Shown here in pieces: positions 1 to 5,478 of a stretch of 7,529 nt of DNA. The stretch's first letter is position 1; the number at the start of each line of letters is the position of its first letter. The notes below the pieces were generated by a model. That model did no database searches. It worked only from the letters and a program-made list of their open reading frames with translations, and was not told the DNA's origin. This DNA comes from Deltaproteobacteria bacterium. Lineage in GTDB: Bacteria; Desulfobacterota; Desulfobacteria; Desulfobacterales; SG8-13. Where the stretch lies: assembly GCA_024639205.1 (NCBI GenBank), contig JAHEIV010000136.1, positions 1 through 7,529 of the forward strand, in the 5' to 3' direction. The position numbers were made by a program, and so were the translations under genes.

Positions 1-49
1 GACCGGTGGTCGGGTGCGCTCGGTCTTCGGGCGCACCCGACCACCGGTC
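1..49. repeat. Perfect 19-bp inverted repeat flush with the window edge
   Basis: Bases 1-19 are the exact reverse complement of bases 31-49, separated by an 11-base loop (20-30). Both arms are GC-rich and lie inside the priA reading frame, covering residues about 179-195. A perfect 19-bp match is far beyond chance for a window of this size. On the coding strand the inner end of each arm is the self-complementary tetramer GCGC, which is what a snap-back priming event would use. It may be an assembly or amplification artefact at a contig end, or a real cruciform-forming sequence. Confidence 0.9.
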
Positions 50-585
50 AGCTTTCTTTCGATGGCAATCCAGCCCTTATGTTGCAGGTTCCGCACAAAG
101 GCACCGGCAGGATGGGTATCCAAAGCCCGGGCGAGGGGTTTCATCCGCAAAGGGGCTTTGTCCAGCAACTGCAGCGCCGCCTGCTCGGCTTGATCCGCTT
201 TGCCCTCCAACAGGGCAGCTTTGCCTGCATCGGTGATGCTGACCACCGCGGTTTCGGTGACGTTCACCCCGGCCGGCAGCGCCGAGCGGATCACGTCACC
301 GAGGGGATGGAGGTAGTAATTGGCTATCCAGCGAAAAAAAGGGATCATCTGCTGCGTAAAGATGGGGGCTTCATCGATGATGTCTATGATCGGCTTGATC
401 TCAAGCTGTTGATCCGCCGCCGCTTCTCCCAGCACATAACCGGTTACCCTGCGTCGGCCAAAGGGCACCAGCACCCGTTGGCCCGGGACGACCTGCGCAG
501 CCGGCGGCTGTTTGGCGGCATAGGTAAACGTGCCGTGGACCGGAAGAGCGACGGCCACTTCAATGAACGCTGCGTGGTGCTTCAT
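1..585 (-). CDS. priA: Primosomal protein N' (PriA helicase), N-terminal part, cut by window edge
   Basis: PriA is the DEAH-type 3'-5' helicase that recognises stalled or D-loop forks and reloads the replicative helicase. I translated the minus strand from ATG at 583-585; the frame stays open to base 1, giving 195 codons. Residues 8-22 (IEVAVALPVHGTFTY) and 34-48 (PGQRVLVPFGRRRVT) match the PriA 3'-DNA-binding domain, and YYLHPLGDVIRSALP at 90-104 corresponds to the highly conserved YYHHPIGDV segment of E. coli PriA. Residues about 110-178 fit the winged-helix domain, ending in KGWIAIERKL. Walker A, DEAH and zinc-binding parts lie outside the window. No clear Shine-Dalgarno precedes the ATG, but no upstream in-frame start exists and the family N-terminus begins here. 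The last residues (about 191-195) fall in a perfect inverted repeat and may not be genuine PriA sequence. Identification is from family motifs, and I am confident of it. Confidence 0.93.
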   Translation of the reverse strand, partial: MKHHAAFIEVAVALPVHGTFTYAAKQPPAAQVVPGQRVLVPFGRRRVTGYVLGEAAADQQLEIKPIIDIIDEAPIFTQQMIPFFRWIANYYLHPLGDVIRSALPAGVNVTETAVVSITDAGKAALLEGKADQAEQAALQLLDKAPLRMKPLARALDTHPAGAFVRNLQHKGWIAIERKLTGGRVRPKTERTRPPV

Positions 586-593
586 TTTTATAG

Positions 594-622
594 TTGCTAA
601 CGTACCGACAATATAGTATAAT
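594..622 (+). promoter_or_regulatory. Strong sigma70-type promoter for the small exported-protein gene
   Basis: TTGCTA (594-599) and a perfect TATAAT (617-622) are separated by exactly 17 bases, the optimal spacing. Transcription would start at about 629-630, leaving a 5' leader of about 70 nt before the ATG at 702. The -35 box lies 9 bases upstream of the divergent priA start codon, so the two genes share this control region. Confidence 0.72.
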
Positions 623-640
623 GTACACTCGTGTACCCAA
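613..640 (-). promoter_or_regulatory. Possible weak sigma70 promoter for priA
   Basis: On the minus strand TTGGGT (635-640) and TACTAT (613-618) are separated by 16 bases. That would start transcription near 606, about 20 bases before the priA ATG. Both hexamers are only partial matches (3/6 and 4/6). The call rests mainly on the position between divergent genes. It overlaps the rightward promoter and the palindrome at 623-636. Confidence 0.25.
623..636. promoter_or_regulatory. 14-bp palindrome at the predicted transcription start (candidate operator)
   Basis: GTACAC-TC-GTGTAC is a perfect 6+6 palindrome starting one base after the TATAAT box, so it covers the predicted +1 site. It also falls between the two hexamers of the possible priA promoter on the other strand. 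A site here would suit a dimeric repressor acting on one or both genes. A palindrome this short is expected once or twice by chance in a window of this length, so the support comes from its position. No regulator gene is present nearby. Confidence 0.35.
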
Positions 641-653
641 GGATAAACGTTCA

Positions 654-673
654 CGCCGGTCGGTTCACCGGCG
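654..673 (+). other. Hairpin in the 5' leader of the small exported-protein gene
   Basis: CGCCGGT (654-660) pairs with ACCGGCG (667-673) around a six-base loop, giving a seven-pair GC-rich stem in the predicted leader, 17 bases upstream of the AGGAGG site. There is no T-tract, so it is not a terminator. It could stabilise the 5' end of the mRNA. Confidence 0.4.
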
Positions 674-690
674 CTCAAGGCAAGGCGGCA

Positions 691-696
691 AGGAGG
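691..696 (+). promoter_or_regulatory. Consensus ribosome-binding site that sets the start of the small exported-protein gene
   Basis: A perfect AGGAGG sits five bases ahead of ATG 702-704. The same frame is open back to an ATG at 594, but that start would lie inside the -35 box. The Shine-Dalgarno site and the signal peptide beginning at 702 both fix the start here. Confidence 0.85.
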
Positions 697-701
697 AATA
701 T

Positions 702-1019
702 ATGCACAAACTGGTCAAACATTCCATGTTTGTTTTGGTGGCCGTCGCGCTGATATCGGTAGCCATGGCTGCACCGGCATCCGCGCAGGTCCAGATCGAA
801 AAAAGAGAGCCCGGGGCCGGCGCGATGACCTATGATCTGCTTTTGTTGCGGCCTCTCGGGGCCGTGGCGACCGTCCTTGGTTCGGCGATCTTCGTTGTCT
901 CCCTGCCGTTTAGTGCCCTTGGCAGAAACGTTGGCCGGGCCGGCACGGTGCTGGTGGTCAATCCTTTAGCCTTCACGTTAGCGCGCCCGCTGGGAGTTAT
1001 CCGCTTTGATGCCGAATGA
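702..1019 (+). CDS. Small exported protein of unknown function (105 aa)
   Basis: I do not recognise a named family. The protein begins with a clear Sec signal peptide: positive MHKLVKH, a hydrophobic core at about 8-24, and an APASA-Q cleavage site predicted after residue 28. The mature part has a short polar segment (29-43), then a hydrophobic, glycine-rich stretch (about 45-72, LLLLRPLG...FVVSLPF) that could insert in a membrane, and a second hydrophobic block (82-99). The tetrapeptide RPLG occurs twice, at 50-53 and 95-98, one in each hydrophobic block, so there may be a degenerate internal duplication. From memory, small proteobacterial proteins with an RPLG-VATVLG-LPF pattern exist and are sometimes loosely annotated as transporters; the length rules out a transporter. 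It has its own promoter and stands divergent to priA. Likely location is the periplasm or anchored in the envelope. Confidence 0.8.
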   Translation: MHKLVKHSMFVLVAVALISVAMAAPASAQVQIEKREPGAGAMTYDLLLLRPLGAVATVLGSAIFVVSLPFSALGRNVGRAGTVLVVNPLAFTLARPLGVIRFDAE

Positions 1020-1127
1020 CCGGGGCGGTTTCTTTGAAACCGGAAACAGGGCCTGGTTCGCGCGCTCAAGGCGGTGGTGCCATCGCCGATGACTTCTTGA
1101 CATAAGCGTTTGTTACATATTAAGGAT
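1020..1127 (+). promoter_or_regulatory. Intergenic region with two hairpins and a TTGACA promoter element ahead of upp
   Basis: Two small stems follow the stop codon. CGGTTTC/GAAACCG (1026-1032 with 1036-1042) has a three-base loop, and GGCGGTG/CATCGCC (1070-1076 with 1081-1087) has one G-T wobble. Neither has a T-tract. A perfect -35 hexamer TTGACA lies at 1097-1102. The best -10 candidates are TATTAA at 1118-1123 (spacer 15, short) or TTAAGG at 1120-1125 (spacer 17, poor), so the promoter call is moderate. Transcription would start at about 1130, inside the left arm of the next terminator hairpin. A weaker alternative for upp lies further down: CTGAGA (1187-1192), 17 bases, CATTAT (1210-1215). 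Confidence 0.45.
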
Positions 1128-1169
1128 GCCCCAACTTCTGTCGTTTGGCAGATGTTGGGGCTTTTTTTT
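1128..1169 (+). terminator. Intrinsic terminator between the small exported-protein gene and upp
   Basis: The left arm 1128-1140 (GCCCCAACTTCTG) pairs with the right arm 1149-1161 (CAGATGTTGGGGC) over 13 positions with one T-T mismatch. The loop is eight bases and the stem is followed by eight T (1162-1169). This is a textbook Rho-independent terminator. It ends transcripts from the upstream gene. Because a TTGACA element sits directly ahead of it, it might also act as a leader attenuator for upp. Confidence 0.88.
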
Positions 1170-1270
1170 GTACCTGAAAATTGCACCTGAGAGCCAACAT
1201 TTCGTGCATCATTATCAGTACAACCCCGCTGCCTGCGCACGCCCGTCCACCTGCAACCACCCAATGGTCC

Positions 1271-1277
1271 GAGGAGG
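1271..1277 (+). promoter_or_regulatory. Ribosome-binding site that sets the GTG start of upp
   Basis: GAGGAGG lies five bases ahead of GTG 1283-1285. The longer in-frame ATG at 1181 has no Shine-Dalgarno and would add 34 residues that Upp proteins lack. Starting at GTG gives 208 residues, the same length as E. coli Upp. Confidence 0.88.
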
Positions 1278-1282
1278 CCGCC

Positions 1283-1909
1283 GTGACCGTACACATCGTC
1301 GAACACCCGCTGATCAAGCACAAACTGGGTCTGATGCGCGAAAAGGCCATCACCACAAAGGATTTTCGGGACCTGGCATCGGAACTGTCCAATCTTCTCA
1401 CCTACGAGGCCACCAAGGACCTGGAGACCGAAAAAGAATCGATTCAAGGCTGGGCCGGCACTGTCGAGGTTGAAAAGATCAAGGGCAAAAAGATCACCGT
1501 GGTGCCGATTCTGCGCGCCGGCCTCGGCATGATGGACGGTGTTCTAAACCTGATCCCTTCGGCAAGGGTCAGTGTCGTGGGGCTTTACCGAAATGAAGAA
1601 ACCCTTGAGCCGGTAAAATACTACGTCAAGTTCACCGGAAGCATCGAGGAGCGAATCGCCCTGATCGTCGATCCCATGCTTGCCACCGGCGGAACCCTGG
1701 TGGCCACCATCGATCTGTTAAAAGAGGAAGGCTGCAAAACGATCAAGGGACTGTTTCTGGTCGCCGCACCGGAAGGAATCCGGCGGGTGGAAGAAGCTCA
1801 CCCGGATATCGACATCTTTGTGGCATCCATCGATGAGAAACTCAACGACATCGGCTACATTCTTCCGGGACTCGGTGATGCCGGAGACAAGATTTTCGGA
1901 ACGAAATAA
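1283..1909 (+). CDS. upp: Uracil phosphoribosyltransferase
   Basis: Upp converts uracil plus PRPP to UMP and pyrophosphate in the cytoplasm, the main pyrimidine-base salvage step. The 208-residue product matches the E. coli enzyme nearly end to end: HPLIKHKLGLMRE at 8-20, LLTYEATKDLETEK at 38-51, the loop VVPILRAGLGMMDGVL at 73-88, and YRNEETLEP at 102-110. The PRPP-binding signature is LIVDPMLATGGT (127-138), and the uracil-binding C-terminal segment is GYILPGLGDAGDKIFGTK (191-208). All catalytic motifs are intact. The start is GTG, chosen by its ribosome-binding site and family length. The permease gene uraA follows 25 nt after the stop on the same strand, so the two form a uracil uptake-and-salvage operon as in E. 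coli. No PyrR-binding or other known pyrimidine control element was recognised, but an intrinsic terminator lies in the presumed leader. Confidence 0.97.
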   Translation: MTVHIVEHPLIKHKLGLMREKAITTKDFRDLASELSNLLTYEATKDLETEKESIQGWAGTVEVEKIKGKKITVVPILRAGLGMMDGVLNLIPSARVSVVGLYRNEETLEPVKYYVKFTGSIEERIALIVDPMLATGGTLVATIDLLKEEGCKTIKGLFLVAAPEGIRRVEEAHPDIDIFVASIDEKLNDIGYILPGLGDAGDKIFGTK

Positions 1910-1934
1910 CGCTGTGAATAAGAGAGGAGGTCCG

Positions 1935-3161
1935 ATGGCCCCACATACGAATTCTGCGGACAAGATGGATTACAAAACCGTATTGATCGGCGCTCAGATG
2001 CTCTTTGTCGCATTCGGCGCCCTGGTTCTCGTCCCGCTGCTGACCGGTCTGGATCCGAATGTCGCACTGTTTACCGCCGGGGCCGGCACGCTGTTGTTTC
2101 AGCTGGTGACCGGGCGTATGGTCCCGATATTTCTGGCTTCCTCTTTTGCTTTCATTGCCCCGATTATCTACGGGGTTCAGACATGGGGAATTCCCGGGAC
2201 GCTCTGCGGATTAGCCGCTGCCGGGCTGCTGTATGTGCTGCTGAGCATAGGGGTAAAGCTCTTCGGCAGCGGATTTTTGCACCGGCTGCTGCCGCCGGTG
2301 GTGGTCGGGCCCGTGATCATGGTCATCGGCCTGATTTTAGCACCGGTGGCCGTGCACATGGCCATGGGCAGAACCGGGGACGGGGCAGCGGTGCTGGTGC
2401 CTCAAAACACCGCCATGATGATCTCCATGGTGACCCTGCTGGTCACCGTCCTGGTTTCTCTGCTCGCCAAGGGCCTGCTTCGGCTGATTCCGATATTAAT
2501 CGGGATCGCCGTCGGCTACGTCATATCCATCCCCTTCGGCCTGATCGATCTGACCCCGGTGGCCAAGGCGGCCTGGGTGAGCGTACCGAATTTCGTGCTG
2601 CCGAAGTGGAACTGGCAGGCAGTGGTCTTTATCGTCCCGGTGGCCATCGCCCCGGCCATCGAGCACTTTGGCGATATCCTGGCCATCGGCAGCGTGACCG
2701 GCAAGGATTACGTGGCAAAACCGGGTATCCACCGGACTATGCTCGGCGACGGTCTGGCCACTTCCCTGGCAGCATTTCTCGGCGGCCCGCCCAACACCAC
2801 CTATTCCGAGGTAACCGGTGCCGTCACCTTAACGAAAGTCTTCAACCCGATGATCATGATCTGGGCGGCGGTGTTCGCCATCCTGCTGGCCTTTGTCGGC
2901 AAGCTGGGCGCCCTGCTGCAAACCATTCCCGTGCCGGTGATGGGCGGCATCATGCTGCTGCTGTTCGGCGCTATCACCGTTGTCGGTTTAAACACCCTGG
3001 TCAGGGCCGGTGAGGACCTGACCGAAGCCCGCAACCTGATCATCGTGGCCATCATCCTGGTGTTCGGTATCGGGGGCATGACCATTTTCACTCTGGGAGG
3101 AATCGGCCTGGCCGGCATCGCCGGTGTCGTGCTGAACCTGGTGCTGCCGAAGAGAAAGTAG
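1935..3161 (+). CDS. uraA: Uracil permease, NCS2 family uracil:proton symporter
   Basis: This is an inner-membrane carrier that brings uracil in with protons. The 408-residue product is close to E. coli UraA (429 aa). It has the NCS2 layout of many hydrophobic helices, with the inverted-repeat family motifs in place. SSFAFIAP at 69-76 matches the SFAFISP strand before TM3. PAIEHFGD (240-247) carries E243, equivalent to the UraA substrate-binding glutamate. GGPPNTTYSEVTGAV (283-297) matches the TM10 motif and carries E292, the second substrate-contacting glutamate. The start ATG at 1935 follows AGAGGAGG (1923-1930) at four bases. An earlier in-frame ATG at 1818 lies inside upp and is rejected. 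The neighbour upp supports uracil rather than xanthine as substrate. The gene ends 17 bases beyond the last predicted helix and is followed by a terminator at 3312-3351. Confidence 0.94.
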   Translation: MAPHTNSADKMDYKTVLIGAQMLFVAFGALVLVPLLTGLDPNVALFTAGAGTLLFQLVTGRMVPIFLASSFAFIAPIIYGVQTWGIPGTLCGLAAAGLLYVLLSIGVKLFGSGFLHRLLPPVVVGPVIMVIGLILAPVAVHMAMGRTGDGAAVLVPQNTAMMISMVTLLVTVLVSLLAKGLLRLIPILIGIAVGYVISIPFGLIDLTPVAKAAWVSVPNFVLPKWNWQAVVFIVPVAIAPAIEHFGDILAIGSVTGKDYVAKPGIHRTMLGDGLATSLAAFLGGPPNTTYSEVTGAVTLTKVFNPMIMIWAAVFAILLAFVGKLGALLQTIPVPVMGGIMLLLFGAITVVGLNTLVRAGEDLTEARNLIIVAIILVFGIGGMTIFTLGGIGLAGIAGVVLNLVLPKRK

Positions 3162-3268
3162 CAAGCCCGGGTTCAGGATTTGCCTAAAACGATAGAGGTC
3201 ATGGTTTGATCTCGCATCTGTAAATGGGTGATCCGACCTTTACTGACAGCCCCATGAAATGTCATCCG

Positions 3269-3351
3269 TGATATAATACAGAAACTATCGACCGTATCAC
3301 GATAATAATTGAAAAAGGCCAACTACCAGATATTGTGGTTGGCCTTTTTTT
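3269..3351 (+). ncRNA. Possible small RNA: extended -10 promoter followed by a terminator, no ORF between
   Basis: TGATATAAT (3269-3277) is a perfect extended -10 element (TG-N-TATAAT), with no convincing -35 at normal spacing. Transcription would start near 3284 and stop at the T-tract ending at 3351, giving a transcript of about 68 nt. A small stem TATCG/CGATA (3286-3290 with 3300-3304) precedes the strong terminator stem. The interval has no ribosome-binding site or plausible ORF. The alternative is that this is only the 3' region of uraA, with a chance -10 match in AT-rich DNA. No RNA family was recognised. Confidence 0.3.
3312..3351. terminator. Bidirectional intrinsic terminator between convergent uraA and pit
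   Basis: GGCCAACTAC (3317-3326) pairs with GTGGTTGGCC (3335-3344) over ten positions, one of them a U-G wobble in RNA, with an eight-base loop. Five A (3312-3316) precede and seven T (3345-3351) follow, so it can stop transcription from both directions. It lies about 155 bases after the uraA stop and 84 bases beyond the stop of the opposing pit gene. Confidence 0.9.
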
Positions 3352-3427
3352 ATACTTACAGATAGATGGAAGGTGCCTGGAGTTTGGGTATTCGTGTGGT
3401 ATCTGATGGATGCTGCTGCGCCTTACA

Positions 3428-4735
3428 TCAGCGGTGGGCGCGAAACGGCCGGATGCCTGCATGCTGTTTGAGCGCTGAAACCTTTTTTGAGCGAATAACT
3501 TCATCGCCTGCTATTTGGATGGCCTCTTGTTCGGCGCAGTTGGCATCGGTGCGATTGGGGTCAGCATCAAACGCCAGATTGAACTCGCCGGCTTCTGGAT
3601 GGATCTGACCGGCAAGGTAGGCTAAAGATTCCGTGGAAATATTAAAATTATCGATCCGTTCCGAGGCATGATGGGCAGGAGAGTAAGCTGCCGGCCGGTA
3701 GGTCTGCTGTTGGAATACGTTTTGAAGAAAAAACAAGGAAATAAAACTTATCAATCCGGCAATCACAGGGGTCACGATCCATCCACTGGAGATACCTCCC
3801 AGAACCCGCCACCGGATGGAGCGGCCGCCCTTTAAGAGTCCGACGCCGATTACTGCCCCCACGATCGCCTGGGAACTGGATACCGGGACCAGGGGGATGG
3901 CCGGCAGACCGTGATCGATCAGAAACTGTTCGATCCCCTGGGAAGAAAAAAGGAACAAGACGAGTGAGTGCGCAGACACCACCACAAAGGCGGCAACGGG
4001 GGAGAGCTTCATGATCCCTTTACCAATGGTCATCATGACATGCCGGGAATATGTCAGTACGCCGACGGCGATGGCCAACCCACCGATAAAAAAAAGCTGC
4101 TGGGCCGGTGACAGCACAAACCATCCGAAAAGGGAGATTTCAGGAAACGGAGACACCTGTACGAACACCCCCATCACGTTGGCAATATTGTTAGCTCCCA
4201 AGCTATAAGAACCGAAAGCCCCCACGATAAGCAGTCCGTAGCGCGTTACGGCATCGAGATGAAACATGTGGGGCTTGAAGGCACGGATACAGGCGGTCAC
4301 CAGTTTGTATAGAATTATAGAAATCCCTGCTGACAGTAGTGGACAGGCCACCCATGTCAGCATGATCTTTGTCAGTGAATGGTAGTCGGTTGGGGACCCA
4401 CTGAAAAAGTTCCAGCCGATGATTGCGCCAACAATGGCCTGGGAGGTAGAAACAGGGTAACCGGCCTTTGTCATCAAGAGCACGCTTGCGCCAGCGGCCA
4501 GCGCCACAATAAATGCCCCAGCGATTGCATTTACCGCACCGAGCTCGCCCAGGGTCTCGGCAGTGCCGGACCCACTGATTACGGCTCCCAGGATGATGAA
4601 AACGGCGCAGCAAATCGCGGCGGTCCGAAACCGGATCATCCGGCTTCCCACGGCTGTGCCGAAAACGTTTGATGCGTCGTTGGCCCCTAAAGACCATCCG
4701 AGAAAAAGCCCGCTCGAAAGAAAGAATGCAAACAT
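3428..4735 (-). CDS. pit: PiT-family inorganic phosphate permease
   Basis: This is an inner-membrane phosphate transporter driven by cation symport. The 435-residue product has the duplicated PiT architecture. Repeat one has GANDASNVFGTAVG at 17-30 and STSQAIVGAIIGW at 96-108. Repeat two has GANNIANVMGVF at 180-191 and SSSQAIVGAVIGVG at 286-299. The second signature reads GANN rather than GAND, which I recall from other DUF47-linked PiT proteins and do not take as damage. Helices fill residues 1 to about 340. After the last helix (FISLFFLQNVF, 331-341) a hydrophilic tail of about 90 residues runs to the stop, longer than I would expect. The ATG at 4735 lies ten bases after the stop of the DUF47 gene. 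The likely Shine-Dalgarno is AGGTG, overlapping that stop codon, so translation is probably coupled. Proton or sodium coupling cannot be decided. Confidence 0.92.
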   Translation of the reverse strand: MFAFFLSSGLFLGWSLGANDASNVFGTAVGSRMIRFRTAAICCAVFIILGAVISGSGTAETLGELGAVNAIAGAFIVALAAGASVLLMTKAGYPVSTSQAIVGAIIGWNFFSGSPTDYHSLTKIMLTWVACPLLSAGISIILYKLVTACIRAFKPHMFHLDAVTRYGLLIVGAFGSYSLGANNIANVMGVFVQVSPFPEISLFGWFVLSPAQQLFFIGGLAIAVGVLTYSRHVMMTIGKGIMKLSPVAAFVVVSAHSLVLFLFSSQGIEQFLIDHGLPAIPLVPVSSSQAIVGAVIGVGLLKGGRSIRWRVLGGISSGWIVTPVIAGLISFISLFFLQNVFQQQTYRPAAYSPAHHASERIDNFNISTESLAYLAGQIHPEAGEFNLAFDADPNRTDANCAEQEAIQIAGDEVIRSKKVSALKQHAGIRPFRAHR

Positions 4736-4745
4736 CCACCGGCAC

Positions 4746-5396
4746 CTATAGAGAGCGCTTGATCACGTAAATTCGCAGTTTGTCAGCCACATCTTCGGCC
4801 CGATCGGCGATTTTGTCCACGTGTCTGATGAAATCGCGCAACTGCATGCGGTAGCTCAGGTCAAGCTCCGGTTTGTTGAATACTTGTTTCTGAATCCGGC
4901 TGGACACTTTATCGGACTGGGTTTCCCAGTGAGAGACTTTGTGCAGGTGATCTGCCACTGCAGAGATATCTTTGAAAAAGGCCCGAGCAGAAAGGACCAT
5001 GGCCTCGGTTGATTCAACCACGCAGGTGGCTAAATCACGGATGTCATCGTGAAGTTCGGGATAGATATCCGGTCGTTCGATTTCAAACCGCCACAGGGCG
5101 CCTTTGAATCGGTCGAGTAGGCCGTCCATGTTCTCCAGCAACTCCAGTACATCCCCGCGTGATTCGGGAATCAGCGTCTGGGTGTACAGTCGTTCTTCCA
5201 GGTCGCGGCGCAAAGCGTCCCCGGCGTGCTCGACCCTTGCGATGTCCTCGATCTTTTTTGTGAAAGAATCAAAATTATTCTTCAGATAGGCATCCACTCC
5301 GTGCTTGAACAAAAGCCCGGATTCGCTTACCTTGTCTAGAAAATCATCAATCTGCCGGCCAATGTCAAAGCGCTTCTTGAGAATGTTAAATTCCAT
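4746..5396 (-). CDS. DUF47/PhoU-like phosphate transport accessory protein
   Basis: This is a 216-residue, highly charged, all-helical protein with no signal peptide or membrane segment, of the DUF47 (PhoU_div) family. Family features include the N-terminal segment FDIGRQIDDFLDKVSESGLL (10-29), the heptad-rich middle with LLENMDGLLDRFKGALWRFE, and the C-terminal IRHVDKIADRAEDVADKLRIYVIKRSL, whose ExxD-type spacing resembles the metal-binding helices of PhoU proteins. DUF47 proteins are generally encoded directly beside PiT transporters and are thought to control or assemble them on the cytoplasmic face. Here it lies ten bases upstream of the PiT gene. The ATG at 5396 is preceded by GGAGGG (5400-5405) at only three bases, tight but usable. 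Length is normal for the family. The exact molecular role is inference. Confidence 0.9.
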   Translation of the reverse strand: MEFNILKKRFDIGRQIDDFLDKVSESGLLFKHGVDAYLKNNFDSFTKKIEDIARVEHAGDALRRDLEERLYTQTLIPESRGDVLELLENMDGLLDRFKGALWRFEIERPDIYPELHDDIRDLATCVVESTEAMVLSARAFFKDISAVADHLHKVSHWETQSDKVSSRIQKQVFNKPELDLSYRMQLRDFIRHVDKIADRAEDVADKLRIYVIKRSL

Positions 5397-5438
5397 TTGC
5401 CCTCCATTCCTAACTGCCGACCTCGTGATTAATTGAAG

Positions 5439-5478
5439 ATTGTAGCACGTAAATGGGACTTATTAGGTACTTGTACCT
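5439..5478 (-). promoter_or_regulatory. Candidate promoter with a palindrome near -40, upstream of the DUF47-pit operon
   Basis: On the minus strand TACAAT (5439-5444) is a good -10 hexamer. At 16-18 bases upstream there is no recognisable -35. Instead the palindrome AGGTAC-TT-GTACCT (5465-5478, perfect 6+6 arms) occupies that place. Its centre is about 40 bases upstream of the predicted start near 5432, the position used by activators that replace a poor -35. No match to a Pho box was seen. Short palindromes of this size occur by chance, so the support is positional. Confidence 0.35.

Noticed and set aside
79..600. Open frame of 173 codons on the plus strand over the priA region
   Set aside because: The minus strand encodes recognisable PriA motifs over the same bases; the plus-strand product is arginine- and glycine-rich with no family features.
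594..701. Longer start (ATG 594) for the small exported protein
   Set aside because: It would begin inside the -35 box and put 36 basic residues before a normal signal peptide. The AGGAGG site points to 702.
671..1072. Direct repeat GCGCTCAAGGC at 671-681 and 1062-1072 flanking the small gene
   Set aside because: An 11-base repeat is expected several times by chance in a window of this length. There is no target-site duplication pattern or transposase.
1152..1200. CCAACAT at 1194-1200 complementary to ATGTTGG in the terminator stem (1152-1158), as an antiterminator
   Set aside because: The seven-base pairing partner lies downstream of the T-tract, so it would be transcribed too late to prevent termination.
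830..1447. Open frame of 205 codons on the minus strand across the small gene, the terminator and the start of upp
   Set aside because: It runs antisense through two well-supported genes and an intrinsic terminator and has no recognisable features.
2183..3013. Open frame of 276 codons on the plus strand inside uraA
   Set aside because: It is the shifted frame of uraA, full of Arg, Gly and His, and has no ribosome-binding site. uraA is intact in its own frame.
4203..4745. Alternative minus-strand frame of 180 codons starting with GTG 4745 over the pit gene start
   Set aside because: It is the out-of-frame shadow of pit. The pit frame carries both PiT signatures and no frameshift is needed.
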